Below, one piece after another: positions 47,447 to 57,190 of a stretch of DNA of 64,000 bases. The DNA is from Novosphingobium sp. BW1. GTDB lineage: Bacteria > Pseudomonadota > Alphaproteobacteria > Sphingomonadales > Sphingomonadaceae. How positions within the stretch are numbered: position 1 is the first letter of the stretch; each line of letters begins with the position of its first letter. The notes below the pieces were generated by a model that was given only the letters and a program-made list of their open reading frames with translations, had not been told where the DNA came from and did no database searches. The stretch spans positions 186,001-250,000 of the forward strand of contig NZ_VIRF01000063.1 of the NCBI RefSeq assembly GCF_008107685.1, read 5' to 3'. The translations under genes were made by a program, and so were the position numbers.

Positions 47447-47843
47447 TGGCGACTCTTGTTGCGTGGTACCGGTAAATCGAAGCCGTGGTGATCAAGCGGT
47501 AGACATGTGGCTGCCCTTGCCTGCCAGTATTCCGTATTGGCAAAACCTTTGGCGCGGGCGGGTGGTTTGGCCCTGCCTATGGCATCGGGATATGGGTATG
47601 TATGTGGCCCGATCGGGCCACAGCGTTCGATTTATTGCATCGTGCAAAGTGGGGCGCTCGCGGCCATCCGGGCAAGGTGACGATGGCAGCCCCGGCGGAG
47701 ATTAGCGCAACGCTTCAAGCGGCCGTTTTGCAAACGTGCATTATTGAACTTATGGTAAATTTCTCTTAGCGATGAATGCGTTGTGCCGAGACTGTGCGAA
47801 GGGGTTGGCATAGGGGGTGCGCAGACAGGGGGATCGTGTCGCA
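47447..47843. other. Intergenic region upstream of the PAS/LuxR regulator
   Basis: About 397 bases with no convincing gene; small open frames on both strands lack start context. The last 100 bases are AT-richer (TTGCAAACGTGCATTATTGAAC) and probably hold the regulator's promoter. Confidence 0.4.
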
Positions 47844-49055
47844 ATGCATGCACGTGCAGTACGTTCGGATCATGAAAGCCATGGCTTGGGGGATCGCGCA
47901 AGCGGCGGGAACGCCACCCCTTGGGCGGCCGAGTTTTATAGCGATGCACTAGCGGTTGCCGGCATCGGCGCCTGGTCCTGCGACTTGCGCGACGAGACGC
48001 TGACGTGGAGCCCGATGGTCTTCGATATCTTTGGCCTGCAACAGTCCGATCGCATCGAGCGCACCGATACGGTGGCGATGTATTGCGAAGAGTCCCGTGA
48101 AATGCTGCACCGGCTGCGCTCGTGCGCCATCGCCGATTGCGGCACGTTCTCGCTGGAAGCCCGGATCATCCGGCCCGATGCCGAGGAACGCTGGATACGG
48201 GTGAAAGCGGCTACGCGCTCCCACCGGGGAAAGCCACTCGCGTTATTCGGGACCAAGGAGGATATCACCAGCGCCCATATTCAGTGGACCTTGCAACGCG
48301 GCTCAGGGCAGTTCGACCCGCTGACCGGGTTGCCGACGCGCGCCCAGTTTCAGGCCGATTTCCTCGATCTGGCGCCCGGAGGCGTCACACTGGCTGCCTT
48401 GAAGGCGCTCACCGTGTTCAGGATCGACAACCTGCGGGAGATCAACCGGCAGTGGGGTACTTCGGCCGGCGATGCCTGCCTGATCGCGCTGGCCCGGCGG
48501 CTTTCCGCGGGCAGTACCGGGATGCATATGCCAACACGGCTTGGCGGCAGGACATTCGCGGTGCTCGCCAACGGTGCACGTCTGACGGGGCGCCGCGGTG
48601 CGCAGCAATTGCCGGAGGACTTTGCCGACGCGGTGCTGTGGCGCGGAACCTTCATTCCGCTCTCCCTCTCACTGGGAATCGCCAGCCTGATGCCGGGCCA
48701 GATGCCGACACCCGAGGCGCTGTTCGAGCAGGCCGCTCTGGCGCTTGATATTGCGGTCCGGCAATCGGGTGCCTCGCCGCGCGTGTCGGTGAGGACATGC
48801 GATGTGGCGGATCGTCGCGCGCCGCAATTTGCAGATCAAGCCAATCGCGCAGGCTGGGGCGGTCAATGGGGCCTTTCCCGGCGCGAGGCGCAAGTGCTGC
48901 GGCTGATCGTGCAGGGGCGGACCAATGATCAGATCGCCTGTTCGCTGGAATTATCGCCGCACACCGTCCGCAATTTCATCCGGCGCCTCTACATGAAGCT
49001 GGAGGTGAGCGGCCGGGTGGAGGCGGTACGTCTGGCACTGGTTTCCGGTCTCTAG
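47844..49055 (+). CDS. PAS - degenerate GGDEF - LuxR-type HTH regulator
   Basis: A 403-residue protein (412 with the GTG at 47817, which the numbers here use). A PAS fold covers about 40-155 (AGIGAWSCDLRDETLTWSP). A GGDEF-like domain follows from about 167 (FDPLTGLPTRAQF) to 315, with the active-site loop reading RLGGRTFAVL at 241-250 instead of GGDEF. Both catalytic acidic residues of the motif are replaced, so it should not make c-di-GMP. The C-terminus is a LuxR-type helix-turn-helix (352-397; LSRREAQVLRLI, SPHTVRNFIRRLYMKL). It is plausibly a ligand-sensing transcription factor. It stands between two IS remnants. Confidence 0.82.
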   Translation: MHARAVRSDHESHGLGDRASGGNATPWAAEFYSDALAVAGIGAWSCDLRDETLTWSPMVFDIFGLQQSDRIERTDTVAMYCEESREMLHRLRSCAIADCGTFSLEARIIRPDAEERWIRVKAATRSHRGKPLALFGTKEDITSAHIQWTLQRGSGQFDPLTGLPTRAQFQADFLDLAPGGVTLAALKALTVFRIDNLREINRQWGTSAGDACLIALARRLSAGSTGMHMPTRLGGRTFAVLANGARLTGRRGAQQLPEDFADAVLWRGTFIPLSLSLGIASLMPGQMPTPEALFEQAALALDIAVRQSGASPRVSVRTCDVADRRAPQFADQANRAGWGGQWGLSRREAQVLRLIVQGRTNDQIACSLELSPHTVRNFIRRLYMKLEVSGRVEAVRLALVSGL

Positions 49056-49226
49056 TGGATTGATTTTGACATTTGAACGCGCCCTATCCGATAGCGTGCC
49101 AAATACCACTAGGCGGCGTGGACACAATCAATGCCGGCCGGAACGGCGGAAATAGGTGTGGTACGGACGTTTGCAAACATCGCTCATCGATAGCGGCTAA
49201 CGCCCCTCCCTTCACAGACCTTTTGG

Positions 49227-50249
49227 GGGCTTTGTTGCGCAAACACCCAAGGGATTCCGTTGGTGAATCCAGTTGGTTAGGGTGCGGCGATGAGCAAACC
49301 GCCCCGGGCCCGCTACCGCACGACGAACGGGAAGTCCGACAATGCAGCGCTGGCGCAGAGAGGTTCGCTTCAGGTCTGGTTTGATCCCGGGATGCAATGG
49401 CCGTCCGCGCCCACCGGCAAGCGCGGGCGTCAGCCGGTGGTTTCGGAAGCCGCAATCCAGGCCTGCTTGACCCTGAAGGGCGTGTTCAAGCTCCCCTTGC
49501 GCCAGACCACCGGCATGGTTTCCAGCCTTCTCGAGATGGCCGGGCTCGATTGGCCGGTGCCGGATTTCAGCACGCTGAGACAGAGGCAGAAGACCTTGCT
49601 TGTCGAGATTCCTTGCCAGCCCAGTTCCGAGCCGCTGCACCTGCTGATCGACAGCACGGGCATCAACGCGGTGGATGACGGGGAATGGTGCCGGCGCAAG
49701 CATAGCCCGTCCAAACGCCGCCAGTGGCGCAAGGTCCACTTGGTGTGAACCTCGGATCGTTGGATATCCGCGTTATCGAAGTGACCGGAAGCCGGGTTGG
49801 CAATGCCCCCATGCTACCCGAACTGCGGGACCAGATCCCACCCGATCACGCCATCGCGAGCGTCAGCGCCGATGGTGCTTTCGACACAAGAACCTGTCAC
49901 GAAGCCATTGCCGCGCGCGATGCCTGCGCCATCATTCCCGCCCGCAGCAATGCGCTGGCCTGGCCCCAGAGTACGCCGGGCGTTGCGGCCCGCAACGAAA
50001 TCGTGCGCTCAAGCCAATAGTTTGGCAGGGCGATCTGGAAGCGATGGAGCGGCTGTCACCAGCGCAGCCAGGTCGAAACGAAAATGCATCGCTTCAAGCT
50101 GCTGGGCCAGCGCATCATGGCACGAGACTTCGATCGCCAGGTCGCCGAAATGCAAGTCCGCGCCGCCATCCTCAAACGCAGCGTGTCGCGTGACCCAATG
50201 CCATCAAAGGTCAACTGTTGAGCGGCGACTGATTTGCGCAACAAAGCCC
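49227..50249 (+). mobile_element. IS5-type element, about 1023 bp, with intact terminal repeats
   Basis: Terminal inverted repeats GGGCTTTGTTGCGCAAA (49227-49243 and its complement 50233-50249). The transposase inside is disrupted. The same terminal sequence bounds the deleted element at 32009-32395. No obvious target duplication was seen at the flanks. Its right end falls where the second hairpin of repeat copy G would be expected, so it may have truncated that repeat. Confidence 0.85.
49290..50221 (+). pseudogene. IS5-family transposase with frameshift and in-frame stop
   Basis: First part (49290-49748) begins MSKPPRARYRTTNGKSDNA and includes the first DDE Asp in LLIDSTGI. The frame shifts near KVHL (about 49740), apparently by one missing G. 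The second part contains SADGAFDTRTCHEAIA (second catalytic Asp). A TAG at 50018-50020 interrupts it, and the rest (VETKMHRFKLLGQRIMARDF) runs in the same frame to the stop at 50219-50221. With these two lesions it cannot give a complete enzyme unless by programmed frameshift and readthrough, which is unlikely. Confidence 0.85.
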
Positions 50250-50335
50250 GGCCAAACGATCGACAAGGGTCGAACGGCGACGTTGCGGGTGAGTATAAGC
50301 GCCTGGTTCGCACTGCGCTCGACAGTTCGGGGAGC

Positions 50336-50355
50336 CCGGGGGCGATGGCTCTCGG
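50336..50355. repeat. Paired-hairpin element, copy G (single hairpin)
   Basis: CCGGGGGC-GATG-GCTCTCGG, preceded by the shared CGACAGTTCGGGGAG, in the inverted orientation. The partner hairpin expected at 50243 is replaced by the end of the IS element at 50249. It lies just downstream of the heparinase-like gene. Confidence 0.75.
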
Positions 50356-50394
50356 ATTTGTCTTTTCTTCCCATATTCAAGAGCCCCTGAGGGC

Positions 50395-52236
50395 TCAGCC
50401 CATCTTCTTGAAGAGCCAGCTGAAGGTGCCGCCGCCGCGTGAGGCGAGGCCCTGGAGGACGATCTGGTGGGTGGCCTGGGGGCGGCCCTGGCCATCGACC
50501 CAGAGCGAATCCTCGATCTCGACGGTGCCCGCGCCCGCGCGGAACTGCCAGTAGCTGCCGTCGGCAAGGACGAGGGCAGCGCCCTGGCCGTCCTCGGTGG
50601 GGGCGACGGTGACTTCGGGGGCGAGGTGGAAGCGGATCGCAAAGCCCACCTTGCCACGCTTGGCCTTGCGCCCGGAGGGCAGCAGCATGTCCTCGCCGCG
50701 CAACTCGGTGCCGTCGTCGCGCAGGATCAGGATGCGGCGGTGGGTCAGCGTGTAGCGCTGGGCATAGCCGTTGTGGCTGGCCTCGAGCCGGGTCGCGCGT
50801 GCGCCGCTGTCGGTCTCCATCGTCTTACGGTCGACATCGACGGCGGTGACGCCCTGGCCGATCGCGCCGTTGATGAGGATAGCGGTGGAATTGGCATCGT
50901 CGAGCGTGAGGGTGGAGTGCGCGGCGGTGGCGCGCAGACCCTGGTCGAGCCGCGCGGGGACAAGCCCGCCCGCGCTTGCCGCGCCGCCGCAGTTGACGAT
51001 CATGCGCTGGCGGTTGTGCGAGAATTCGAAGGCAAGGGTGGACGCACAGCCAAAGCGCCCGTCGCGCGGCATCGGCGGCGGGGCGGTGTCGAACTGCAGG
51101 ATCGACTTGTGCGCGGCAACACGCTGGTAACCCCACTGGCGCACGTCGCGCAGCGGACGGGTGCGCACGCCGCTTGCCGCAATGAGGCCGTCGACGGTGT
51201 CGGCCGGAACCGCCCAGCCGCCCTGCCACGAGCCCAGCGAACCATCGCCATGGCACAACGCGAGGAGCGGGGGCACGAGCATCTCGATGACGTGCTCCAT
51301 CGCCTCGGTGCTGTCGCGCCGGGTGGCCTGGTAGCAATTGCGCAGGCGCACGAGGAGGGCGATCGCCTCCATCTGGGCGAGCGGGCTGCGCGAGAGGACA
51401 CCGCCGTCATCGCCCATCAGTTCGCCCAGCGCCTTCATTAGCCCGGCTTCGCCGTAGAGGCGGCGCGGGCGGCCTTCGGGCAGCAGCAGGCCGCAGGCGA
51501 CAAGGCCGCACCAGCCCGCGACCGCGCCTAGCGAATCCTCGGCGTGGTGGACCTGCCGGTCGAGCCAGCGGGCGGTCTCGGCAATGTGGCGCAGCATGCG
51601 CACGCGCAGTGCCTTTTCGCCCGAGAGGATGAGAGGGGCATGGACCAGCCAGTTGAGCAGGCGCGCGCCAGTGTGCCCCACCGTCCAGGCCGGCCCACGG
51701 GTCGCCTTGCCGGTCTTGGTGGGGGCCCTGGGGTTGGCCTGAAGCCAGGAGGTGAGGATGCGTTCGGCCACGGGGGCGACCTGTTCGCGGGGCCCGCAAG
51801 CTTCGAGGTCGGCGAGCCAGGCGAAGCTGTGCACGGTGCGCTCGAGCGGGGGGGGGACGCGCGCCGCACCGCCGAAATCGACCTGGGTGATCGGCGTGCG
51901 CGCGCCATGAACAAGGAAATGTCCCGCGCGCAGCGCGGTGCCGGCTGCCTTGTCGCCCGGCACGGTGCCACGCACGGTGGCCAGCAGGCGCATGCGGGCC
52001 TTCTTGCCCATCGGAGCGGTCAGCATCGTGCCCGGCACGCCCAGCTTGTAGGCAAAGCGGATCAGGCGTTCGCCCGCGCTGACGGTGGGCGCCGCAAAGT
52101 CGACCAGCGCAAGCGCGCGGCCGGTTTCGGACTGGTCGACCCCGACGACGGGGGGCTCGGCACCCTCGGGCACGGATGTATCTCCCAGAGGCGGGTCCAC
52201 GCGGCGCGCGGCGCTGTCTTCTGCGGGTTTGTACAT
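50395..52236 (-). CDS. Heparinase II/III family protein
   Basis: A 613-residue protein resembling heparinase II/III-like polysaccharide lyases: an all-alpha N-terminal region (about 100-330) and a beta-sandwich C-terminal domain with AAHSTLTLDDANST. No signal peptide is evident. Sphingomonads carry such a gene beside rpe, and its substrate is not known. The ATG at 52236 (MYKPAEDSA) has AGGAGG five bases upstream, better than the GTG at 52341 that would leave 5 bp to the rpe stop. A plus-strand frame over the same bases is a shadow. Confidence 0.82.
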   Translation of the reverse strand: MYKPAEDSAARRVDPPLGDTSVPEGAEPPVVGVDQSETGRALALVDFAAPTVSAGERLIRFAYKLGVPGTMLTAPMGKKARMRLLATVRGTVPGDKAAGTALRAGHFLVHGARTPITQVDFGGAARVPPPLERTVHSFAWLADLEACGPREQVAPVAERILTSWLQANPRAPTKTGKATRGPAWTVGHTGARLLNWLVHAPLILSGEKALRVRMLRHIAETARWLDRQVHHAEDSLGAVAGWCGLVACGLLLPEGRPRRLYGEAGLMKALGELMGDDGGVLSRSPLAQMEAIALLVRLRNCYQATRRDSTEAMEHVIEMLVPPLLALCHGDGSLGSWQGGWAVPADTVDGLIAASGVRTRPLRDVRQWGYQRVAAHKSILQFDTAPPPMPRDGRFGCASTLAFEFSHNRQRMIVNCGGAASAGGLVPARLDQGLRATAAHSTLTLDDANSTAILINGAIGQGVTAVDVDRKTMETDSGARATRLEASHNGYAQRYTLTHRRILILRDDGTELRGEDMLLPSGRKAKRGKVGFAIRFHLAPEVTVAPTEDGQGAALVLADGSYWQFRAGAGTVEIEDSLWVDGQGRPQATHQIVLQGLASRGGGTFSWLFKKMG

Positions 52237-52346
52237 GGAGCCCTCCTCGACGCCCGGCTCGGCGGCGTCTGCCGGTAGCGGAACGGCCGAAGGGGGCTCC
52301 TGGTTGCGCGTGGCGGCGTCGAGGGGAAAATCGCGCCGCACCGTGC

Positions 52347-53009
<663 letters not shown>

Positions 53010-53319
53010 GGATCTCGTGAAACTCCTCTAGCCATCCAGATACGGCACCCCATGTTGGGGCGACAAGGCAGGATCGGGCCGTTTTCCACACACGATGTGG
53101 GGTTTGCCTCCGATCCGGATCGACGCGCGGATAGCGTCTTTCGTCTCGCGTGCAAGCCCATCTTGGAGACTGTGTGCAGGGAGTGCTTGAAATTCAGTGC
53201 CTATTCAGCGCGTCAGACCTAAGAACCTCTATGAAGTCCCGGGCTTTGCTCGGGAGGGGCGCTGTCCGATGGGAGGATAGGCCGCCGGAAAAACGAGTTG
53301 TCTTGAGGATTGGATCGAC
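53010..53319. other. Intergenic region between divergent rpe and DUF2141 gene
   Basis: About 310 bases containing the promoters of both genes. The small open frames are not convincing. No repeat copy was recognised here. Confidence 0.45.
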
Positions 53320-53811
53320 ATGATTCGACACAGAATGGGCGCGTTTGCGCTGGTCAGCCTTCTGGCCGTGGCAGCCGCGACACCCGCATCCGCGCAGTTT
53401 CGTAACGAGATTTCGAACGACCTGCGTAAGTGCACGAGCGCGAGCGGGCCGGGCCTGCTGGTCACGGTTGACGGGGTGAAGGCCTCGCGCGGGAACATGC
53501 GCGTGCAGTCCTACCGCGCGACCAAGGCCGACTGGCTCGAGAAGGGCCACTGGCTCTCGCGCATCGAGGTTCCGGCCAAGGCGGGCACGATGACCTTCTG
53601 CCTGCCCGTTCCGGGGCCGGGCACCTATGGGGTGGCGGTGCGCCATGATCTCAACGGCAACGGCAAGACCGACATCGCCGAGGATGGCGGGGCAATGTCC
53701 AACAACCCCTCGATCAACATCTTCAACCTGGGCAAGCCCAGCTACACCAAGGTCGGCGTCGAGGTCGGCTCCAAGGTGAAGTCGATCCGGGTGCAGATGA
53801 AGTACATGTAA
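53320..53811 (+). CDS. DUF2141 exported protein
   Basis: A 163-residue secreted protein with a signal peptide ending near TPASAQ. The C-terminal part, with YGVAVRHDLNGNGKTD and a following SNNPSINIFN, is the DUF2141 pattern, a beta-sandwich often carrying a Ca-like DxNxNGKTD loop. It may bind metal in the periplasm or on the surface. It stands alone and converges with the nucleotidyltransferase gene across a hairpin element. Confidence 0.82.
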   Translation: MIRHRMGAFALVSLLAVAAATPASAQFRNEISNDLRKCTSASGPGLLVTVDGVKASRGNMRVQSYRATKADWLEKGHWLSRIEVPAKAGTMTFCLPVPGPGTYGVAVRHDLNGNGKTDIAEDGGAMSNNPSINIFNLGKPSYTKVGVEVGSKVKSIRVQMKYM

Positions 53812-53834
53812 GGGGAGCAGACAAAGCTTCTTTT

Positions 53835-53982
53835 CAAGGGGCCATCGCCCCTCGCCCCCCAACCGTCCTGCGCACTTCGTGCCGGAAGTGCCGTGGCGGA
53901 CAGTCCCTTTTCTCTGCTGCACGCTGGCGTCCGGCCCATCTGCGCTCGGCAGTTCGGGGAGCCCGAGGGCGATGGCCCTCGG
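53835..53982. repeat. Paired-hairpin element, copy H (inverted; expanded to 148 bp)
   Basis: CAAGGGGC-CATC-GCCCCTCG at 53835-53854 and CCGAGGGC-GATG-GCCCTCGG at 53963-53982. The outer hairpins start 128 nt apart instead of 93, so about 35 bases were gained in the interior; CAGTTCGGGGAGC is retained. It fills the gap between convergent DUF2141 and nucleotidyltransferase stops. Confidence 0.85.
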
Positions 53983-54000
53983 AAACCATCTTTCTGCTTA

Positions 54001-54801
54001 CTATGTCTTTCGCGCGGCAAGAATCGCGCGCACGTCGACAAGGTCCGAGGGCTTGTCGACATCGACCGCGGCGAGGCCGTCGCGCGCGGCGACGCGCACC
54101 GCCGCAACCCCGATCCTGCCGCCGAGCCGGGCAATCGCCTCGGCCATGGTCAGGCGTCCCAGCGCAAAGCGCAGGAGGATGCCGGGCCCGAGGCGCAGCG
54201 CAATGCGCCAGGGGCGCTTGCGGTCGGCCTCGACGGCCTTCCAGGTCTCGATCGCAGCTTCCGCGCCGGGACGGGCGAGGAGAAACAGGTTGCAGCCCGA
54301 CCAAGCGCCGTCGGCCATCTTTAGCCAGGTGCGCTTGCTGCCGGGCAGCGCCTTCTCCACCACCTCGCGCCGGGCAAGCAGAATTGCAACGTCCGCTGCC
54401 TCTCCCCCATCCGCCACGAAATCGGTGATCCACTGCGGGTCGAGCAGCGCGTGGTCGGCGGTGGTGACGAGCATTGGCGCGCCCAGGTGCGCGAACCCGG
54501 CAGCGACGCTGGCGCTGGGGCCTGCCTCGGCGGGCAGGACTTCGCAGCTCAGGTCCTGCGCCAGCGCGATCACTTCGGGTGTGCTGGTGATAACGGCGAT
54601 GCGCGCGATTGCGGCGGCTTTGAGGGCGGCGACCACGCGCGCGAGCATCGGCTGTCCGTCAATCTCGATCAGCGCCTTGTGCGCGACGCCTTGTTCGCTG
54701 GCGAGGAGATCGGGCGCGCCGGGTCGCGAACCGGCCAGCACGAGAGCGCTCAGGGGGCGGGCCTGTGCGGGGGCGGGAGAGTCTTGGGGTGAAGATGTCA
54801 C
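54001..54801 (-). CDS. Nucleotidyltransferase (MobA/GlmU-like fold)
   Basis: A 266-residue GT-A-type nucleotidyltransferase. ALVLAGSRPGAPD is the substrate-binding start, AHKALIEIDGQPML follows with the catalytic-lysine region, and TTADHALLD holds the metal-binding Asp. The typical LxAGxGxRM is loosened, so NTP specificity cannot be read. Its ATG overlaps the stop of the preceding gene by 4 bp (ATGA), so it works with the Tam41-like protein. A role in activating an alcohol or sugar phosphate for an envelope lipid is inferred from the neighbours. Confidence 0.78.
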   Translation of the reverse strand: MTSSPQDSPAPAQARPLSALVLAGSRPGAPDLLASEQGVAHKALIEIDGQPMLARVVAALKAAAIARIAVITSTPEVIALAQDLSCEVLPAEAGPSASVAAGFAHLGAPMLVTTADHALLDPQWITDFVADGGEAADVAILLARREVVEKALPGSKRTWLKMADGAWSGCNLFLLARPGAEAAIETWKAVEADRKRPWRIALRLGPGILLRFALGRLTMAEAIARLGGRIGVAAVRVAARDGLAAVDVDKPSDLVDVRAILAARKT

Positions 54802-55787
54802 GCGGCGCGGTCGTCCGTCGTGTCGGGGGAGTTAGCGGCGGCGAGACTCGCGGCCTTACGTGCACGCCATACGCTCCACAGCACGCTGGGCGCGGCGAGC
54901 ACGGGGTGACGTTCGCGCCAGGGCGTGATGAGGACGGGCACGCCGGTGTGGCGCTCGATCTTCCAGGCGGCGTAGCGCGCGGCGCCCTCGAACGTGGTCG
55001 AGGCCTTGATCAGGCGCAGCACGTTGTAGGGCTTGCCCAGCCGCTGGCGGCGCTGCCACCAGCTGAGGATACGGGCCTTTGCGGCCGCATCCAGCTCGGG
55101 CCGGATCGTGCCTTGGGGGCCGCCGCGCGCGAAGGGGATCCCCTGCGCGACAAGGGCGAGCGGGAGCAGGCCATCGAAATGCTCGCGGTTGGCCGAGAGG
55201 ATCGAATCCTCGCGCCCCGCCTTTTCGACACGGAATTCCGCCGCGTAGGTCGCGCGGAACAGCGCGCGCCAGTAGTCCTCAGGAGTGCCGCTGTCCGGGC
55301 CGAGTGCGACGGCAAGGCGTGCAGCGGTCTTCGCCGCGCCCGCGACGGCCTCTCCGGCGGTGCGCGAGGCGGCGCGGTCGTGGCTCCAGACCAGCGCGCT
55401 GGGCTGGACGAAGCGGGCCCAGATGGTGGTGTCGAGGCGCTCTCCGGCGGCGGCCGCGCGAAAAGTCTCGAGCGGCATCGTCGCGACCTTGGCGCGCAGG
55501 TCCGCGTCGGGCAGTGCGGTGCCGTCGGGCGCGGTGACGGCGGGCGAGCAGCGCCATTCGTGGTAGCTGACGCGCGGCCAGATCTTCTCGACCTGCGGCG
55601 TGTCGGTCAGGACGTAGAAGTCGAGTACGCCGTCCAGCGAGCCGGTGCGCAGGTTCGATCCGTAGAACAGCACGGCAAGTACAGGCACGGCGGACTGTGC
55701 GGCAAGACGGTGCGCGAAAGCCGCCACAGCCGGTTCCACCGGGCGTTCGAGTGCGGTCCGGATCCGCCCCAGGAGGTCTACGCTCAT
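54798..55787 (-). CDS. Tam41/MMP37-like protein, candidate CDP-diacylglycerol synthase
   Basis: A 329-residue protein. Several features recall Tam41, the mitochondrial phosphatidate cytidylyltransferase: a nucleotidyltransferase-type FYGSNLRTGSLDG with following LDFYVLTDTP (about 41-64), a central ALFRATYAAEFRVEK (about 175-189), and a C-terminal KASTTFEGAARYAAWKIER (about 261-279). The Tam41 patterns these would correspond to are GSGxxxQ...MVDFI, SYTGDFRM and the KGxxT...Y...K end. This assignment rests on my recollection of the family and needs a profile search. A TTG at 55805 is an alternative start. It is cotranslated with the next nucleotidyltransferase and follows a diacylglycerol-kinase-like gene. 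Confidence 0.6.
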   Translation of the reverse strand: MSVDLLGRIRTALERPVEPAVAAFAHRLAAQSAVPVLAVLFYGSNLRTGSLDGVLDFYVLTDTPQVEKIWPRVSYHEWRCSPAVTAPDGTALPDADLRAKVATMPLETFRAAAAGERLDTTIWARFVQPSALVWSHDRAASRTAGEAVAGAAKTAARLAVALGPDSGTPEDYWRALFRATYAAEFRVEKAGREDSILSANREHFDGLLPLALVAQGIPFARGGPQGTIRPELDAAAKARILSWWQRRQRLGKPYNVLRLIKASTTFEGAARYAAWKIERHTGVPVLITPWRERHPVLAAPSVLWSVWRARKAASLAAANSPDTTDDRAA

Positions 55788-55878
55788 GTCCTTATGCTCA
55801 GGCAAGGCCGCCTCGAAATCAAGACAGATGGAGAAACGGGTGGAAATGCCTGCGCCAGATGGCGCGTGCAGGGTGGGG

Positions 55879-56913
55879 TCAGGGCACCACGAAGGTCAGC
55901 AGCGGGCCTTCGTCCAGAATGTAGCGCCCGGCCGGGAAGGCTTCGCCATCGAGGATGAAGGGGCCTTCAATGTCCATGTCGACATCGCTGGTGGCAAAGC
56001 GGTGCAGACCATGGCGGCCCAGCAGGCGCCCGCCCAGACCCATCATAACCAGCGGCGCAAGGCCCAGCACGAGGCGGCTGGCGCGGTCGAGCACGAGGAG
56101 TTTGAGGCCCGGGGCCACCTTGCGCCCGAAAGGGCGCATGCCGAGCGGGAAGCGCTCGAAGGTGGTGGCGATGGTGAGGAAGCGGCGGTCGGTTTCGCCG
56201 GTGCCGAGCTTGGCTCCGGCATGGGGAAGCGCGCGGCCCGTCATGCGGTCGACAAGACGCGTGGGTGTACCCCGCCGCCAGGTGTTGGCCTGGCGGCCGA
56301 AGAGCGCCTGGAGGATGCCCGAAAAGATCGAGATGCCCACCGCCAATGAGTTGAACGCGCCGCGGCGGTGTGCGTCCTGGCCCGCTTCGGTGCACAGCGT
56401 GTAGACGCCCGAACCCAGGATGAAGCCCTGGACCGCGGCGAGGCCGGTGTCGGCCGCGTCGGCAGAGGTGATGCGTAGCGGGTGGCGAGTGACCGTCTTG
56501 CCCACGTGGGCGGCGGCAAGCGCCTCGGTGAGCGACCATTCGCCGGGCAGACCCAGGTCCACCGTCAGCGCGTTGGTCTTGCCCTTGGGCAGCACGATCA
56601 GGCGCGGCCAGTCCTCGCCGAAGATCTCGGTGCCGCAGGTCAGCACGTCACGCACAGTGCCATCGCCGCCATCGATCACGAGGTAGTCGATCCCGCGCCG
56701 GGCAAATTCGCCGAGCGTGTCGAGCAAGGCCTTGCGATCGCGCGGAGTTTCGGTCAGGATGTTCGAGCAGTCCGCCATTTCCGCGGCCTTGCCCTTGTTG
56801 CGGTGGCTGCGCGGATTACGGATGATGCCCACGAGCGGCACGGCGCGACCGGCCCGGGCACGGGCGACCGCTGTGCGCGAAGGGCGCTGCACGCGATCGC
56901 CGAAACGCGGCAT
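55879..56913 (-). CDS. Diacylglycerol kinase catalytic-domain protein
   Basis: A 344-residue protein with the lipid-kinase fold. IRNPRSHRNKGK is the N-terminal phosphate-binding segment and IDGGDGTVRDVL (GGDGT at 82-86) is the ATP-binding glycine loop. The next motif reads PKGKTNALTVDLGLP (109-123), where most homologues have PxGTxN. Family members phosphorylate diacylglycerol or sphingoid bases. The ATG at 56913 was chosen; a GTG at 56943 is also in frame. It is the first gene of the minus-strand arm that leads to the Tam41-like protein, 91 bp away. Confidence 0.82.
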   Translation of the reverse strand: MPRFGDRVQRPSRTAVARARAGRAVPLVGIIRNPRSHRNKGKAAEMADCSNILTETPRDRKALLDTLGEFARRGIDYLVIDGGDGTVRDVLTCGTEIFGEDWPRLIVLPKGKTNALTVDLGLPGEWSLTEALAAAHVGKTVTRHPLRITSADAADTGLAAVQGFILGSGVYTLCTEAGQDAHRRGAFNSLAVGISIFSGILQALFGRQANTWRRGTPTRLVDRMTGRALPHAGAKLGTGETDRRFLTIATTFERFPLGMRPFGRKVAPGLKLLVLDRASRLVLGLAPLVMMGLGGRLLGRHGLHRFATSDVDMDIEGPFILDGEAFPAGRYILDEGPLLTFVVP

Positions 56914-57190
56914 CGCTTCAAATTCGTAGATTGATCCGTTCACGCGCTCCACATAGGGACTCGCGCGGAAAAAATCATCCCGAAATGCGTTCTGACACAT
57001 TTGTGTGACATATTGATGGCTGTTTTGCGCCCGAGTGATGTCTTGATGGCACGAAATGATGGGGACTGCGGCAAGGTCAGGGCGCTGTCCGTTCCCGGTG
57101 CGTCGCCCTCGACACTCCTGCCCGACTCGCGCAAGGCCAGCCCGTGGCCCGCCGATTGCCAGTTTGTCCAACTCGCAGTAGGGGCCAATC

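Noticed and set aside
49724-50020. Programmed frameshifting in the IS5-type transposase at 49290-50221
   Set aside because: No slippery heptamer was noticed at the junction, and a separate in-frame TAG downstream points to decay.
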